A DNA stretch of 64,000 bases from Balneola sp. (GCA_017643645.1 JAEPNB010000004.1:1-64000); one strand, 5' to 3'; numbered from the stretch's first letter, positions 9,815 to 18,543 are shown. Notes: generated by a model from the letters alone, not told the origin. Made by a program: numbers and translations.

Positions 9815-12646
9815 TTAACCGCCGAACCAATAACTAAATTTAACTAGGAATACATTTGTTGGCTCCGGTTCAAACAGGCCTCTGAAATCATTACCAAAGT
9901 TGAATTCTCCATTTGGACTAAACCCATTTCTTTGTTGCTGCCATACTAAAAAGAAAGTAGAACCCGGACTATATTCCCATCTGAATACAGCATTACCTTG
10001 CAAAGCTCTTCTGTTAAAATCTAATCTCCAGTCTTCAATAGTGAATGGATCCTGACCTTGTGCAGGTTCTTTAAGATCGCTGTCGGGATCTATAGTTACT
10101 GATCCATCAGAATTCCTAACAAAAGAACCTTTATCGGTACCATATTCATCAAAACCAAAGCCGCCCGGATTATTAAATTCTTTGAATTTCGAAAACTTTC
10201 CTGTTCCTATAAATGGACGAACGTAAGTCTGAAGACTCATTTTCGTGTTAAAAGTCCAGTTCAATCTTATTTCAGTTGAAAAACTTGTTTGCTCGATGTC
10301 TGAGAATACGTATCTCCTCCCAAATGTATTATTGCCATCAATCGCTGATTCAGCATAATTCTGATTAGTAATAAATTGATCCACATCATTTTGGAATCCA
10401 AACTCGGGCTCAACGGATATCTGAATATAAGTTGTAGGTCTGTATGATAAGTAGCCCCAGAAGAAATGATCGTATTCCCCTACTCTGTCTTCTCTGTGAA
10501 ATTGCCCTATTCCACCTGATAATCTTTTTGAACGATTAGAGTTAATATTGAAATTAAAATTCCAGCTCCCCGGCATTAGAAAAGTAGGTCCGCCTCGGGT
10601 TATTCTGTCTGAAATGGTGTCAAAATTTGCGTTAGCGTTTATATTAAAAGACCACAGGTTTTTGAATTGTAAATATGTTCCGGCATTGTAACCTCTGGAA
10701 ATCAGGTTATTATCAAAATTCCATGCATGTGTGGTAAAGCTCCATATATTTACAAACTGGAAGAAACTTGGATCTCTTTCCTGATACATTACACTGGTTG
10801 TTACTGCTCTGTAATCAGCTCTGTTTTGGAAACCTATATCATTTGTTTCATACCCGGGCGTTACCATTGATCCGGTTACAGACCATGTCCAATGCTCTCC
10901 ACTAGCTTTCTGAAGGCTTAATTCAGAGGCAAGACCACTCAAACTGGTTTTACTGTTATCCACTGATAGCCCATCTGAATCTACTCGTTGATAGTATCTC
11001 TGAGGCGCATTTTGTGTTCTGGTTATTGCCTCTGATGTACCAAAAACTGAACTTACCGAAGCTGTTCCACTAACTATCCACGTTCGGTTATTCCAACCGT
11101 GTTCGAAGTCTGCTCCGGTAATAAATGCGGAACTATGCAATCTGTCGTCGAAATAAGTTCCTCCTATATCTCTGTTCATTCCACTAAAAAAACCTCCAAC
11201 AACTGTATTACCATTGTTAAAATCCTGTTTAAGTCGAGAAACCAAAAAATTATTGGATGGCTGAACTACAAAACTTCCTGTTGTATCATAAGATGTATTG
11301 TTTAAGGTATCCATTACAGTCAAATTAAAAGGAGAACTTTCTTCTAATGTCCTGCTATATAGCATTCCTATTGAAGTTCCTTGTTGAGTTTTTCCACTTA
11401 ATTTAGCAGCTCCTAAAATTCTGGACTGCCTTGGTGCATCCGTAAAAGTTGTAGTAACTAAATTTGTATCTGAAGGATTGTAAAACCTCCCTCCATCCAC
11501 AGAAGAATTAAACCCTCCAAAACCTCCCTGAGGAGAACGTCCTATACGTCTTGAATAAAAAGTATTCGGGTTTCCGTAATTATTAAATGTCTTTGTCCCC
11601 CCAAACCTGAATATTTCGTTTCCTTCCAAAAAGAATGGTCTTCTTTCAGAAAAGAACTGCTCAAATTGTGAAAGATTTATGGTAGCCGGATCTGCTTCAA
11701 CCTGGCCAAAGTCAGGATTTATAGTAGCAGTCAATGTCAGATCAGAAGTAACACCGTATTTAATATCTCCACCAATATTGGCATCCAACTCATTTTCATT
11801 ATAATATGGGTTGTTTGGATTACCGGGTGCTCTTTCCAAAACTGATGATACATAAGGAGTAATTTCCAATCTCCTGGGCTCTTCCAGATCTCTGATACCA
11901 TTTAATCGACCGAATAAAGAAACACTTCCGGATGCTGACTGAGAAGTCGGAGCCCAAAAGTTATACTCCTGATGCCTCGCTATTCTTCGCTGAAAGTTAA
12001 CTCCCCATGATTTTATATCATCTTTGGAGCTAAAACGTAATTGCGACATTGGAATTCTCATCTCTACTGACCAACCGCCTTCTACCATTTTTGCTTCAGC
12101 TTCCCAAACAGCATCCCATAATACATCTTCACCTCTGTCATCAAAATACAGGATATCTTTTTGAACACCTCTTGGGTTTACAGCAAAAGTAAAAGCCGTT
12201 CGCTTATCATTATAACTGTCTAAACTTACGTACACCCAGTCGCTGGTCTCATTTCCATCTCTTCTGAATAATGATGCAATTACAGAATCAGGAGCATTAT
12301 CATATGCCATTATACCTACATATACTTCGTTGTCTGTATACAGTATTCTTGCTTCTGTTTTTTGGGATGGGTTTCCTCCGTCGCGGGGAGATCTTTGCGT
12401 AAAACCTGTAGCTACCGGAGCCGTGGCCCAAATTGCTTCATTAAGTATCCCGTCCAATTGTATATTTTGTCCGGAAATTCTCACAGCTTCCATTGTAGGA
12501 TTTTGAGCATATCCGAAACGATAGTCTATATTATCTTTTTTAAGACTTAAGCTTCTCAGTTCTTCTCTTTCTTCCGGTAAATTTTGTTGTGCTTGTACTC
12601 CAAAATTCAGGCATAGCAATAGTAGGGTAATTGTAAATTTCCGCAT
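9815..12646 (-). CDS. DUF5916 outer-membrane protein with N-terminal CBM9-like domain
   Basis: A 943-residue exported protein with a signal peptide ending at VQAQ (residue 20). Residues about 55-200 form a carbohydrate-binding family 9/DOMON-like sandwich (LDGILNEAIWATAP, ILYTDNEVYVGIMAYD, TFAVNPRGVQKD). From about 215 the protein is DUF5916: it contains NPDFGQVEADPATINLSQFE, FFSERRPFFLEGNEIF and FYSRRIGRSP, then many amphipathic strands and a C-terminal VKFSYWFGG consistent with an outer-membrane barrel. The family is widespread in Bacteroidota, often near peptidases or TonB receptors, but has no established activity. Length and motif order are normal for the family. It appears to be transcribed alone. 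Confidence 0.88.
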   Translation of the reverse strand: MRKFTITLLLLCLNFGVQAQQNLPEEREELRSLSLKKDNIDYRFGYAQNPTMEAVRISGQNIQLDGILNEAIWATAPVATGFTQRSPRDGGNPSQKTEARILYTDNEVYVGIMAYDNAPDSVIASLFRRDGNETSDWVYVSLDSYNDKRTAFTFAVNPRGVQKDILYFDDRGEDVLWDAVWEAEAKMVEGGWSVEMRIPMSQLRFSSKDDIKSWGVNFQRRIARHQEYNFWAPTSQSASGSVSLFGRLNGIRDLEEPRRLEITPYVSSVLERAPGNPNNPYYNENELDANIGGDIKYGVTSDLTLTATINPDFGQVEADPATINLSQFEQFFSERRPFFLEGNEIFRFGGTKTFNNYGNPNTFYSRRIGRSPQGGFGGFNSSVDGGRFYNPSDTNLVTTTFTDAPRQSRILGAAKLSGKTQQGTSIGMLYSRTLEESSPFNLTVMDTLNNTSYDTTGSFVVQPSNNFLVSRLKQDFNNGNTVVGGFFSGMNRDIGGTYFDDRLHSSAFITGADFEHGWNNRTWIVSGTASVSSVFGTSEAITRTQNAPQRYYQRVDSDGLSVDNSKTSLSGLASELSLQKASGEHWTWSVTGSMVTPGYETNDIGFQNRADYRAVTTSVMYQERDPSFFQFVNIWSFTTHAWNFDNNLISRGYNAGTYLQFKNLWSFNINANANFDTISDRITRGGPTFLMPGSWNFNFNINSNRSKRLSGGIGQFHREDRVGEYDHFFWGYLSYRPTTYIQISVEPEFGFQNDVDQFITNQNYAESAIDGNNTFGRRYVFSDIEQTSFSTEIRLNWTFNTKMSLQTYVRPFIGTGKFSKFKEFNNPGGFGFDEYGTDKGSFVRNSDGSVTIDPDSDLKEPAQGQDPFTIEDWRLDFNRRALQGNAVFRWEYSPGSTFFLVWQQQRNGFSPNGEFNFGNDFRGLFEPEPTNVFLVKFSYWFGG

Positions 12647-12679
12647 GACAGTAGTGTTTTAAGGCTTTGGTAAGAAACT

Positions 12680-12706
12680 GCAAATCATTCTCTCCAAATG
12701 ATTTGC
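12680..12706 (-). terminator. Hairpin downstream of the DUF4097 operon
   Basis: Perfect 10-bp inverted repeat (GCAAATCATT / AATGATTTGC) with a 7-nt loop, about 60 bp beyond the last gene of the sigma/DUF4097 operon. On the minus strand the stem is followed only by AGTTTCTT, so it would be a weak terminator or an mRNA 3'-end stabiliser. Confidence 0.45.
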
Positions 12707-12767
12707 AATCTTTTTAATTGACTCTGATAGTTAGACGAGCATAATTTTATTTCGTTACTCTGATTTA

Positions 12768-13571
12768 CTAGTTTTTACGAATTGAAATATCTCCGTGGAG
12801 CGTTTTGAACAGATATTCCGGACCTCCTCCATTAACCTTACCGTATACCCATTTATTAATAGATACTTTGTACTGACCTTTTTTGGACGAGACTTGAGTA
12901 TCCGTAGGGTTCCGTTCGATGTCCATATCAAAATTGGTATAAACATCTCCCCAGTCTGTTTTCATTTTTGCTGAAAACTTAGCAGTCTCAGGTAATGATA
13001 TCTCTATATCACCATTCACACCTGTAAATGACATTGGTGCATTAGGATCGATCTTTACAAAACTAACTTCGATATCCCCGTTTACACTGTTTACTAATGC
13101 CGAGCCGGATATATCCGTTACTTCCACATCACCATTTACAGATTCGATCTCCACTTGCCCTTCTAAGCCTCTTACTTCCACGTCGCCGTGTACAGCATTC
13201 AGTTTTAAGGAAAAGTTTTTGGGTACATACACCGTCAGTTCAAGATCATTGTGCTGAGGCTGACTGTTTATTCTAACAACGTTATTATCTTCTGTGATCT
13301 CAAGGCTTAAACCACCTGATGATATCTTTCTCAAACCGTTTTTTCGGTTATTCCAATCTTCATCATCGTCTTCACCATTGTACTTAACGATAACATCCTG
13401 GCGATCATGTGTTTCTACGACTATATCGTCAGCATATACAAGATCAATTCTTAACATTCCTTTTTGTCCGGGTTTAGACAAGGGAACAGTTATATCGTCC
13501 TGAGCTGCCAAAGGGTTTGCAACAACCAACACAAGCAATGCACTAAATAGGGTAATTATTATTTTTTTCAT
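12768..13571 (-). CDS. Exported DUF4097 beta-solenoid protein (first module, distal copy)
   Basis: The 267-residue product starts with a signal peptide (to LAAQ, residue 23), followed by short beta-strand repeats with the recurring motif NGDIEV/GDVEV (HGDVEVRGLEGQ, NGDVEVTDISG, NGDIEVSFV, NGDIEISLPE), the hallmark of the DUF4097 putative-adhesin family. The fold is expected to be a right-handed beta-helix in the periplasm or on the outer surface. It ends in LHGDISIRKN, closely similar to the end of the neighbouring paralogue. It is the last gene of an operon headed by an ECF sigma factor, 20 bp after its paralogue. It may be a sensor or target of that sigma system; no enzymatic motif is visible. 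Confidence 0.85.
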   Translation of the reverse strand: MKKIIITLFSALLVLVVANPLAAQDDITVPLSKPGQKGMLRIDLVYADDIVVETHDRQDVIVKYNGEDDDEDWNNRKNGLRKISSGGLSLEITEDNNVVRINSQPQHNDLELTVYVPKNFSLKLNAVHGDVEVRGLEGQVEIESVNGDVEVTDISGSALVNSVNGDIEVSFVKIDPNAPMSFTGVNGDIEISLPETAKFSAKMKTDWGDVYTNFDMDIERNPTDTQVSSKKGQYKVSINKWVYGKVNGGGPEYLFKTLHGDISIRKN

Positions 13572-13591
13572 GATTCTCTTATTTCTTGATT

Positions 13592-14470
13592 TTAGTTTCT
13601 TTTTCGGATGTAGGCACTTCCGTTAACCGTCTCGAATTCCATTTTTGCACCACCGTCTCCAATTTGGATTGGTGTGGATTTACCGATGCGGTATCTGTAA
13701 CCTTTTCCGTCTTTTTCCTTGTTCAATTGGGCTTTAAGTCGAGTTACTTGTTCAAAATCTGTATAGAGATCACCGTGTAAACTTTCAAAAGTTACTACAG
13801 CACCTAAATCTTTTGGGGAATAAATTTCCATGCTTCCGTTTACGGTATTAAATCTTGAGTCATCTGTCGGACTCTTTGCAAAATATACTTCAATATCACC
13901 ATTTACGGTATGTGCGTGAGTTTTACCCGCCACTTCTTTTAAAACTACATCTCCGTTTACATTTCCGGCATCCACTCCATTCATCATATTCTCAACGATG
14001 AGCTTTCCTCCGTTTACAGTGGATGCTTTTACCATCATGCTTTCTGGCATCTTTACTTCAATATTGAATTCAAAGTGAACCTCATCATAATCATCCCATC
14101 GGTTTCGATTCCAGTTCATGGAATGTCTCATTTTTCCATCTTTAAAACGCACTTCAACTCCGGGAGCTTGAACATATACATAAATTTTTCCTTCATGCTC
14201 TTCCTGGCGAAGATAGATCTCATCAATGGTTTTCTGGTCCAGCTCCCCTCGTTTCTTTCGGATGGTTTTGGAGCCCGTTATAAGGATTTCATCTCCGTCA
14301 TAACCGCTGACTTTCAAATCACCATTTATGTTTTTTATGATAAACCCATCAATAGATGATAAAGCACTTTTCTTTATCTGAATGTCGATGCCTTCAGTTA
14401 CTCTTTTATTTTGAGCAGTTACCTGAACTGCTATCAATCCTGCAAGTAGTATTCCTATGATCTTTTTCAT
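13592..14470 (-). CDS. Exported DUF4097 beta-solenoid protein (first module, proximal copy)
   Basis: I start this 292-residue protein at the ATG at 14468-14470, which gives a clean signal peptide (MKKIIGILLAGLIAVQVTAQ) and has AAGGAAGGAAG upstream. A start nine codons earlier would spoil the signal and overlap the upstream gene. Repeated NGD motifs (KNINGDLKVSGYDGDEI, GNVNGDVVLKEVAG, HTVNGDIEVYFAK, LHGDLYTDF) identify the DUF4097 family. Compared with its downstream paralogue it has a longer, charged central insertion (about 80-125) with a basic-aromatic patch MNWNRNRWDDYDE. It ends in NGSAYIRKRN. Probably exported with the neighbouring copy and co-expressed with the ECF sigma factor. Confidence 0.85.
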   Translation of the reverse strand: MKKIIGILLAGLIAVQVTAQNKRVTEGIDIQIKKSALSSIDGFIIKNINGDLKVSGYDGDEILITGSKTIRKKRGELDQKTIDEIYLRQEEHEGKIYVYVQAPGVEVRFKDGKMRHSMNWNRNRWDDYDEVHFEFNIEVKMPESMMVKASTVNGGKLIVENMMNGVDAGNVNGDVVLKEVAGKTHAHTVNGDIEVYFAKSPTDDSRFNTVNGSMEIYSPKDLGAVVTFESLHGDLYTDFEQVTRLKAQLNKEKDGKGYRYRIGKSTPIQIGDGGAKMEFETVNGSAYIRKRN

Positions 14471-14483
14471 GATTCTTCCTTCC

Positions 14484-15263
14484 TTAAAGCGACGCAATTG
14501 CGCTTTCCAGTTTCTCTTTTACATTGATATTTAGATTTCTTTCCTGAATCAGGTTTTCGAATTCTGATTTTGAGTTTTGAAGCCCCAGTTCAACCATGGC
14601 ATCAGCTAACGCTATAATTACCACATCAGAGTTTTGAGCACCGATGGCACTAACCAACCCTTCGCGAACAGTTTCGTCTTCACCCCATTTCTTTAGGGTT
14701 TCAATGGTTTGAACTCTCACATTCACGCTTTCATCATTATTAAGTGTGAATAACAAAGCGCGTACAGCTTTTTCATCAGCTATCGGTAATTCTGCACTTA
14801 TATTCACCGCTCTTAACCGGTCTGTTGTAGATGCACCTTCCAACATACTAACAATCATCATCTCTCTCATATCCTGCATTTGATTTGTTAATTCATTGAT
14901 CTGGGAATCGTTGCTACCCACTTGTGCACCTATAAATCCACCTACTATCAACAGCACAAAAGCATATGCTAATCGAGGCATGGTTAAGGCTGCAAACAGT
15001 TCGTTCAACTTTTCTGAAATATTGAACATTGGTTTAGCGGAAGCTTTTTCTTCTTCCAGCATTGCATAAAACCTATCGCTCATTTCAGCAGATGGCTCCG
15101 GAGTAGAAACCATCTCCAGCTCATTGTGTAATTGTTCCATCGCCTTAAAGTCGATCATGTCGATCTCACCGCCGGCAATCAGAGCTTCTACCCTTGCTTT
15201 TTCTTGTTCATCTAATTCACCGTTTAAATATTCGGCGATCAGTTCTTCATATTTTTCATTCAT
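14484..15263 (-). CDS. Membrane anti-sigma candidate with HEAT-like repeats
   Basis: A 259-residue protein starting at the ATG at 15261-15263, overlapping the sigma factor stop by 8 bp. The N-terminal about 50 residues (YEELIAEYLNGELDEQEKAR) resemble the helical anti-sigma domain of zf-HC2 type, but lack the zinc-binding Cys/His residues. One membrane segment lies at about 92-115 (LAYAFVLLIVGGFIGAQVG). The C-terminal half consists of helical HEAT-like repeats (DESVNVRVQTIETLKKWG, NSDVVIIALADAMVELG) that would be periplasmic. Position right after an ECF sigma gene and topology support an anti-sigma role in which the HEAT part senses the envelope. The family assignment is inference from layout and composition. 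Confidence 0.75.
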   Translation of the reverse strand: MNEKYEELIAEYLNGELDEQEKARVEALIAGGEIDMIDFKAMEQLHNELEMVSTPEPSAEMSDRFYAMLEEEKASAKPMFNISEKLNELFAALTMPRLAYAFVLLIVGGFIGAQVGSNDSQINELTNQMQDMREMMIVSMLEGASTTDRLRAVNISAELPIADEKAVRALLFTLNNDESVNVRVQTIETLKKWGEDETVREGLVSAIGAQNSDVVIIALADAMVELGLQNSKSEFENLIQERNLNINVKEKLESAIASL

Positions 15264-15819
15264 CACTGTATTCCTCACTTAATGTGTGTACAATGTTTTT
15301 TAAATCTTTCATTGCCCTAAAGAATCTTACTTTTACTGCACTTTCAGTCACTCCCTGAATCTCTGCGATCTCTGCATATTTTAAACCTTCGTACCGGCTT
15401 AAGATCACTACCTCTTTCTTATCTTCATCGAGTTGATCGAGTGCTTTTTCAAGTATCTTCTTTCGTTTTGTTCGCTCGTCCATTTCACCAAATTCAGGAG
15501 AGGCATCACCCATTCGATCTTCATCAAGCTCTTCTTTTTCATTATGCTTTTTATTTTGGCGATAATGATCAATATGCGCATTACGAGCTATGCTGAACAT
15601 CCATGTTGTAAATGCCCCTGATCCTGAATAGGTGCTTCGATATTTGAGCATGCGCTCGAACACCGATTGAACAAGATCTTCACTCACATCGGTTTGAAAC
15701 GTTTTCTTGTAAAAAAAACTGTAAAGCGGCCGATTGTAGCGTTCGAATAAAAGGCCCAGTTTATCCAGGTCTCCTTCCTTCACTTTCATCATTAAAGCTT
15801 TATCTGTAGTTGAGTTCAC
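15256..15819 (-). CDS. ECF-type RNA polymerase sigma factor (first module)
   Basis: The 187-residue protein has sigma-70 region 2 at about 12-85 (LGLLFERYNRPLYSFFYKKT, DVSEDLVQSVFERMLKY, FTTWMFSIARNAHIDHYRQN) and region 4 at about 125-180 (EVVILSRYEGLKYAEIAEIQ, VTESAVKVRFFRAMKDL). A charged linker KHNEKEELDEDRMGD separates them. The length is typical of ECF sigma factors. The start is a GTG at 15817-15819; the next Met (residue 10) would also leave an intact domain. It heads a four-gene operon with the HEAT-repeat anti-sigma candidate and two DUF4097 proteins, suggesting control of envelope genes, probably including its own operon. Confidence 0.92.
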   Translation of the reverse strand: MNSTTDKALMMKVKEGDLDKLGLLFERYNRPLYSFFYKKTFQTDVSEDLVQSVFERMLKYRSTYSGSGAFTTWMFSIARNAHIDHYRQNKKHNEKEELDEDRMGDASPEFGEMDERTKRKKILEKALDQLDEDKKEVVILSRYEGLKYAEIAEIQGVTESAVKVRFFRAMKDLKNIVHTLSEEYSDE

Positions 15820-15890
15820 TTATTTACCGTCTCAATGCCCGAAGTTTCGTGTTTTGTTTGTTACACTTGGTATTTGGGGAAAGGTTACAT

Positions 15891-15960
15891 TTTTTTAGTA
15901 TCGAGTTTTTAGTACTTAGTATTTAGTAACTCGATACTAAATACTAAGTACTAAAAGCTA
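15891..15960. repeat. 7-bp-periodic repeat tract forming a 22-bp hairpin
   Basis: Ten units in heptamer phase can be read on the minus strand (TAGCTTT, TAGTACT, TAGTATT, TAGTATC, GAGTTAC, TAAATAC, TAAGTAC, TAAAAAC, TCGATAC, TAAAAAA). The first half is the complement of the second: arms 15907-15928 and 15935-15956 match perfectly over 22 bp around a 6-nt loop. The tract starts directly after the stop codon of the membrane MutS gene. No U-run follows the stem, so it is not a standard terminator. Confidence 0.9.
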
Positions 15961-17775
15961 TCAAACAGGCAACCCTTCCATTCTCATTATTTCCAAAGCA
16001 TTTGTACTTGGGCATGGACCTGATTTCAGCTTGAATTCGAAACTCATTTTCCCATCGGCAATAGATTCTACAAAATGCCAGTTACTCAATGCCTCGATTT
16101 CAGATTCCAGATCAGCAAGTTCCAGATCATGCGTGGAAACCATTCCGATTCCATTCTTCCCGGCTACTTCTCTCAGAAAAGCTGCACTACCGGCATAACG
16201 CTCTTTGTTATTTGTGCCCTTATAGATCTCATCCACAAAGAAGAACAATGGCTGATCTTCATCTTTGTTTAACTCGTCTAATAATTCCCGAAGACGCTTT
16301 ACTTCAGCATAAAAATGAGACAAACCGTCACCCAGCGAATCATTCACATTGATGCTGGTAAAGATTCTGTACAAACCTGTATTTAATGATCTAGCATTTG
16401 CAGGTGCTCCCGAATAAGCCAAAACTAAATTGATTCCCACCGTTCTGAGAAATGTACTTTTACCCGCCATATTTGAACCGGTTATCAGAAACAGATCTTT
16501 TCCGGAATGTATTTCAAAATCGTTAGCTACTTTTTGGTTTTCGGGAATCAGCGGGTGACCAAGTTCTTCTGCCTTAAACAAAGCATCAGCATCTTTATTG
16601 AATGTTGGGAAAGAATAATCGCCATTCAGAAAAGCAAAATTAGCCATAGAATTTAAGGCTTCCAGTTCATAAAACTTATCGAGCCATTTTGTGATTTTTG
16701 GCTCCAATTCCTCTTTGAGGTTTTCCAGTCGCATCGAAAAATACAGATCCCAGGGAATAACTAAATTTATAAGCGGACCTAATACCTGATTTTTTTGGAC
16801 GGATGCTGCTACAGAAAACCTTCTTACTTTTTTCAGAACAACAGATGGTTTAATTTTTTCTTCCTGATATACCTTCAAGAATTGTGATATTTCTTTGTCA
16901 TCACTCGCTTTAAATCGTTCAACATGACTCAAAATATTACTGAAACTTCCCAGTAGTTTCTCCATTTGAAAAGCAGCGTCAAACAATCCTTTTACCTTAT
17001 CACCGGTAAATTTAAGAGCGGTAAGATAACTGACAAACGAGATCACAACATATACACTGCTGAGCTTACCGATCATTGCTAAAATTCCCAAAGTAATATT
17101 TGAGACCGAGAGAATGATCATGATTACCAGGGGAAGAATAAAACCCGTTTTCTTTGGAAGTCGTAGCCAGTCCAACATCTGCTCCATGCTCCACTCATAT
17201 CTGCCGGTTTTACTTTTAGTGAATAAAGCCTCTACTCTTAGTTTATCTCTGAATAATTGTAGTGGAGCTAATTCCTGTATCAATTGCTGTCGCTTTTTTA
17301 TTGATTCTACTTCTCTTGATTGATTCAACAGCAAACCTGAAAGCACATTTGAGCTTCCTTCGTAGATGGATGTATCCATCAGCTGAAACAATGATCGTTT
17401 CCCAATGATGTTCAAGTCCTGAGCGTAAGGATGGTTCAAATATTTATCTCTGTTTATATCTCTGAAGGGTATTCCATCCCAGTTCAGTTCCAGACGTGCA
17501 ATTTGCTCTTCCTTGATTTGCTTTAGAAATCCAAGTTTCTCAATGAATTGCTCAATTTTTTTATGTCTGCCCATCAGATTCAGAAATGCAATCACTGCTC
17601 CGATCAAAATCACCGAATAAACTAAATCATGTAAATGACCACTTGCCAGAAAAGCGAAAAGCAAAGTCAACATAAAAATAGTTAACCGTGCTCCTGATAT
17701 TCTACTGCTCAACTTAGTATACAACTCGATCTTTCTGTCAATACGAGCTATATGGTGTTCAAATAATTTATTCAA
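15961..17775 (-). CDS. Membrane-anchored MutS-family ATPase
   Basis: A 604-residue protein with a MutS-type ATPase at its C-terminus: Walker A FLITGSNMAGKSTFLRTVG near residue 430, the signature around SINVNDSLGDGLSHFYAE, Walker B FFVDEIYKGTNN near 520 and the switch STHDLEL. The N-terminal mismatch-binding and connector domains of MutS are missing. Instead there are hydrophobic pairs at about 27-70 and 212-262, predicted to be transmembrane. The core/lever helices lie between. This short membrane form is seen in Bacteroidota genomes as a MutS-related protein of unknown function. An Smr-domain gene follows 131 bp upstream on the same strand, recalling MutS2-Smr architecture. Confidence 0.85.
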   Translation of the reverse strand: MNKLFEHHIARIDRKIELYTKLSSRISGARLTIFMLTLLFAFLASGHLHDLVYSVILIGAVIAFLNLMGRHKKIEQFIEKLGFLKQIKEEQIARLELNWDGIPFRDINRDKYLNHPYAQDLNIIGKRSLFQLMDTSIYEGSSNVLSGLLLNQSREVESIKKRQQLIQELAPLQLFRDKLRVEALFTKSKTGRYEWSMEQMLDWLRLPKKTGFILPLVIMIILSVSNITLGILAMIGKLSSVYVVISFVSYLTALKFTGDKVKGLFDAAFQMEKLLGSFSNILSHVERFKASDDKEISQFLKVYQEEKIKPSVVLKKVRRFSVAASVQKNQVLGPLINLVIPWDLYFSMRLENLKEELEPKITKWLDKFYELEALNSMANFAFLNGDYSFPTFNKDADALFKAEELGHPLIPENQKVANDFEIHSGKDLFLITGSNMAGKSTFLRTVGINLVLAYSGAPANARSLNTGLYRIFTSINVNDSLGDGLSHFYAEVKRLRELLDELNKDEDQPLFFFVDEIYKGTNNKERYAGSAAFLREVAGKNGIGMVSTHDLELADLESEIEALSNWHFVESIADGKMSFEFKLKSGPCPSTNALEIMRMEGLPV

Positions 17776-17850
17776 TTTAAAATAGATTTAGATAGATATC
17801 ATTTTTCAAATTTAAGGATACAGCTTTTTTTAAAGATTACAGATTTAATC

Positions 17851-17917
17851 AAAGTTAATAGTTATTGGTTATTAGTTTTTTGTGCACCACTATTCACAAA
17901 TAACCATTAACTATTCT
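17851..17917. repeat. 7-bp-periodic repeat tract overlapping the Smr gene end
   Basis: On the minus strand the units GAATAGT TAATGGT TATTTGT GAATAGT ... TAATAAC CAATAAC TATTAAC follow a 7-bp register. Arms 17857-17873 and 17899-17915 are complementary over 17 bp with one mismatch. The right arm includes the stop codon and the penultimate codons of the Smr gene. Confidence 0.8.
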
Positions 17918-18173
17918 TCAGCTCCACCAATGTAGCTCCCCAACTACTTCTGTCATCCGCTAAACGATAGGAAACAACAAACTCATTTTTATCCAACAAA
18001 CTATGAACCGTTCTGCGAAGCACGCCTTTCCCTTTTCCGTGAATGATTCGAATGGAATAGATCCCTTTCTCCAGACAAGCTTCTATATAATCAGGAATCA
18101 GATCTCCCAATTCTTTAGGACTGAAAAGATGCAGGTCTAAAATTCCGTCAATCGGTAACTCTACTGGTTCCAT
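17907..18173 (-). CDS. Smr-domain protein
   Basis: This 88-residue protein consists of a single Smr domain: the LDLHLFSPKEL motif near residue 12 (LDxH signature), the glycine-rich IIHGKGKGVLRR near residue 43, and the closing WGATLVEL. Smr domains are found alone or at the C-terminus of MutS2 and include endonucleases acting on DNA or on ribosome-stalled mRNA. This is the stand-alone type and near minimal in size. It lies upstream of the membrane MutS-like gene on the same strand, a split version of the MutS2 arrangement. Its last codons are embedded in the heptamer hairpin at 17851-17917. Confidence 0.88.
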   Translation of the reverse strand: MEPVELPIDGILDLHLFSPKELGDLIPDYIEACLEKGIYSIRIIHGKGKGVLRRTVHSLLDKNEFVVSYRLADDRSSWGATLVELKNS

Positions 18174-18175
18174 TC

Positions 18176-18234
18176 TAGTTATGAGTTATGAGTTTTTAGT
18201 GTTGAGTTCACTTTTCACTTTTCACTTTTAAACA
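18176..18234. repeat. 7-bp-periodic repeat tract
   Basis: Reading plus, units ATGAGTT ATGAGTT TTTAGTG TTGAGTT CACTTTT CACTTTT CACTTTT are in heptamer phase. It fills the spacer between the Smr and Dabb genes and touches the Dabb stop codon region. Two exact copies of one unit and three of another make this the most regular tract. Confidence 0.8.
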
Positions 18235-18533
18235 TAATCGACCACTCTTCTTTCAGTAACTACCTTCTTAATAAACTGCACCACCCTCTGATGCTCCGGG
18301 TGAACTGCATACGCATTTAAAGCTTCCGCGTTTTTACAAATCGTTGTCAGAACTACATCACAGATAGCCTCATCATCACCGCTCAAAATATTGATCCCAA
18401 CTTCTGCTGAATCCAATTCTTCGATTTTTGCAGGTAATCCTTCCAGCAATTCTTTCATGATCTCAGCGTTTTCCTGTTTAGTTTTCCCTTCTGCAACCGG
18501 TTTCAGTTTCCACATTACAATGTGTTTTATCAT
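18228..18533 (-). CDS. Dabb-family (stress-responsive alpha/beta barrel) protein
   Basis: A 101-residue protein starting at the ATG at 18531-18533 (MIKHIVMWKLKP). This beginning is typical of Dabb domains (KHIVxxKxK), and YAVHPEHQRVVQFI matches the conserved YxxHPxHxxV segment near residue 78, ending in RRVVDY. Dabb proteins are small ferredoxin-like dimers; most bacterial members have unknown function. The single domain and length are normal. An in-frame TTG two codons earlier is less likely. Neighbours do not indicate a role. Confidence 0.88.
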   Translation of the reverse strand: MIKHIVMWKLKPVAEGKTKQENAEIMKELLEGLPAKIEELDSAEVGINILSGDDEAICDVVLTTICKNAEALNAYAVHPEHQRVVQFIKKVVTERRVVDYV

Positions 18534-18543
18534 TTTCAAGAAA

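Noticed and set aside
15891-15960. Rho-independent terminator of the MutS-like gene
   Set aside because: The 22-bp stem is strong but no U-run follows on the minus strand, and the sequence belongs to the 7-bp-periodic family, so I list it as a repeat.
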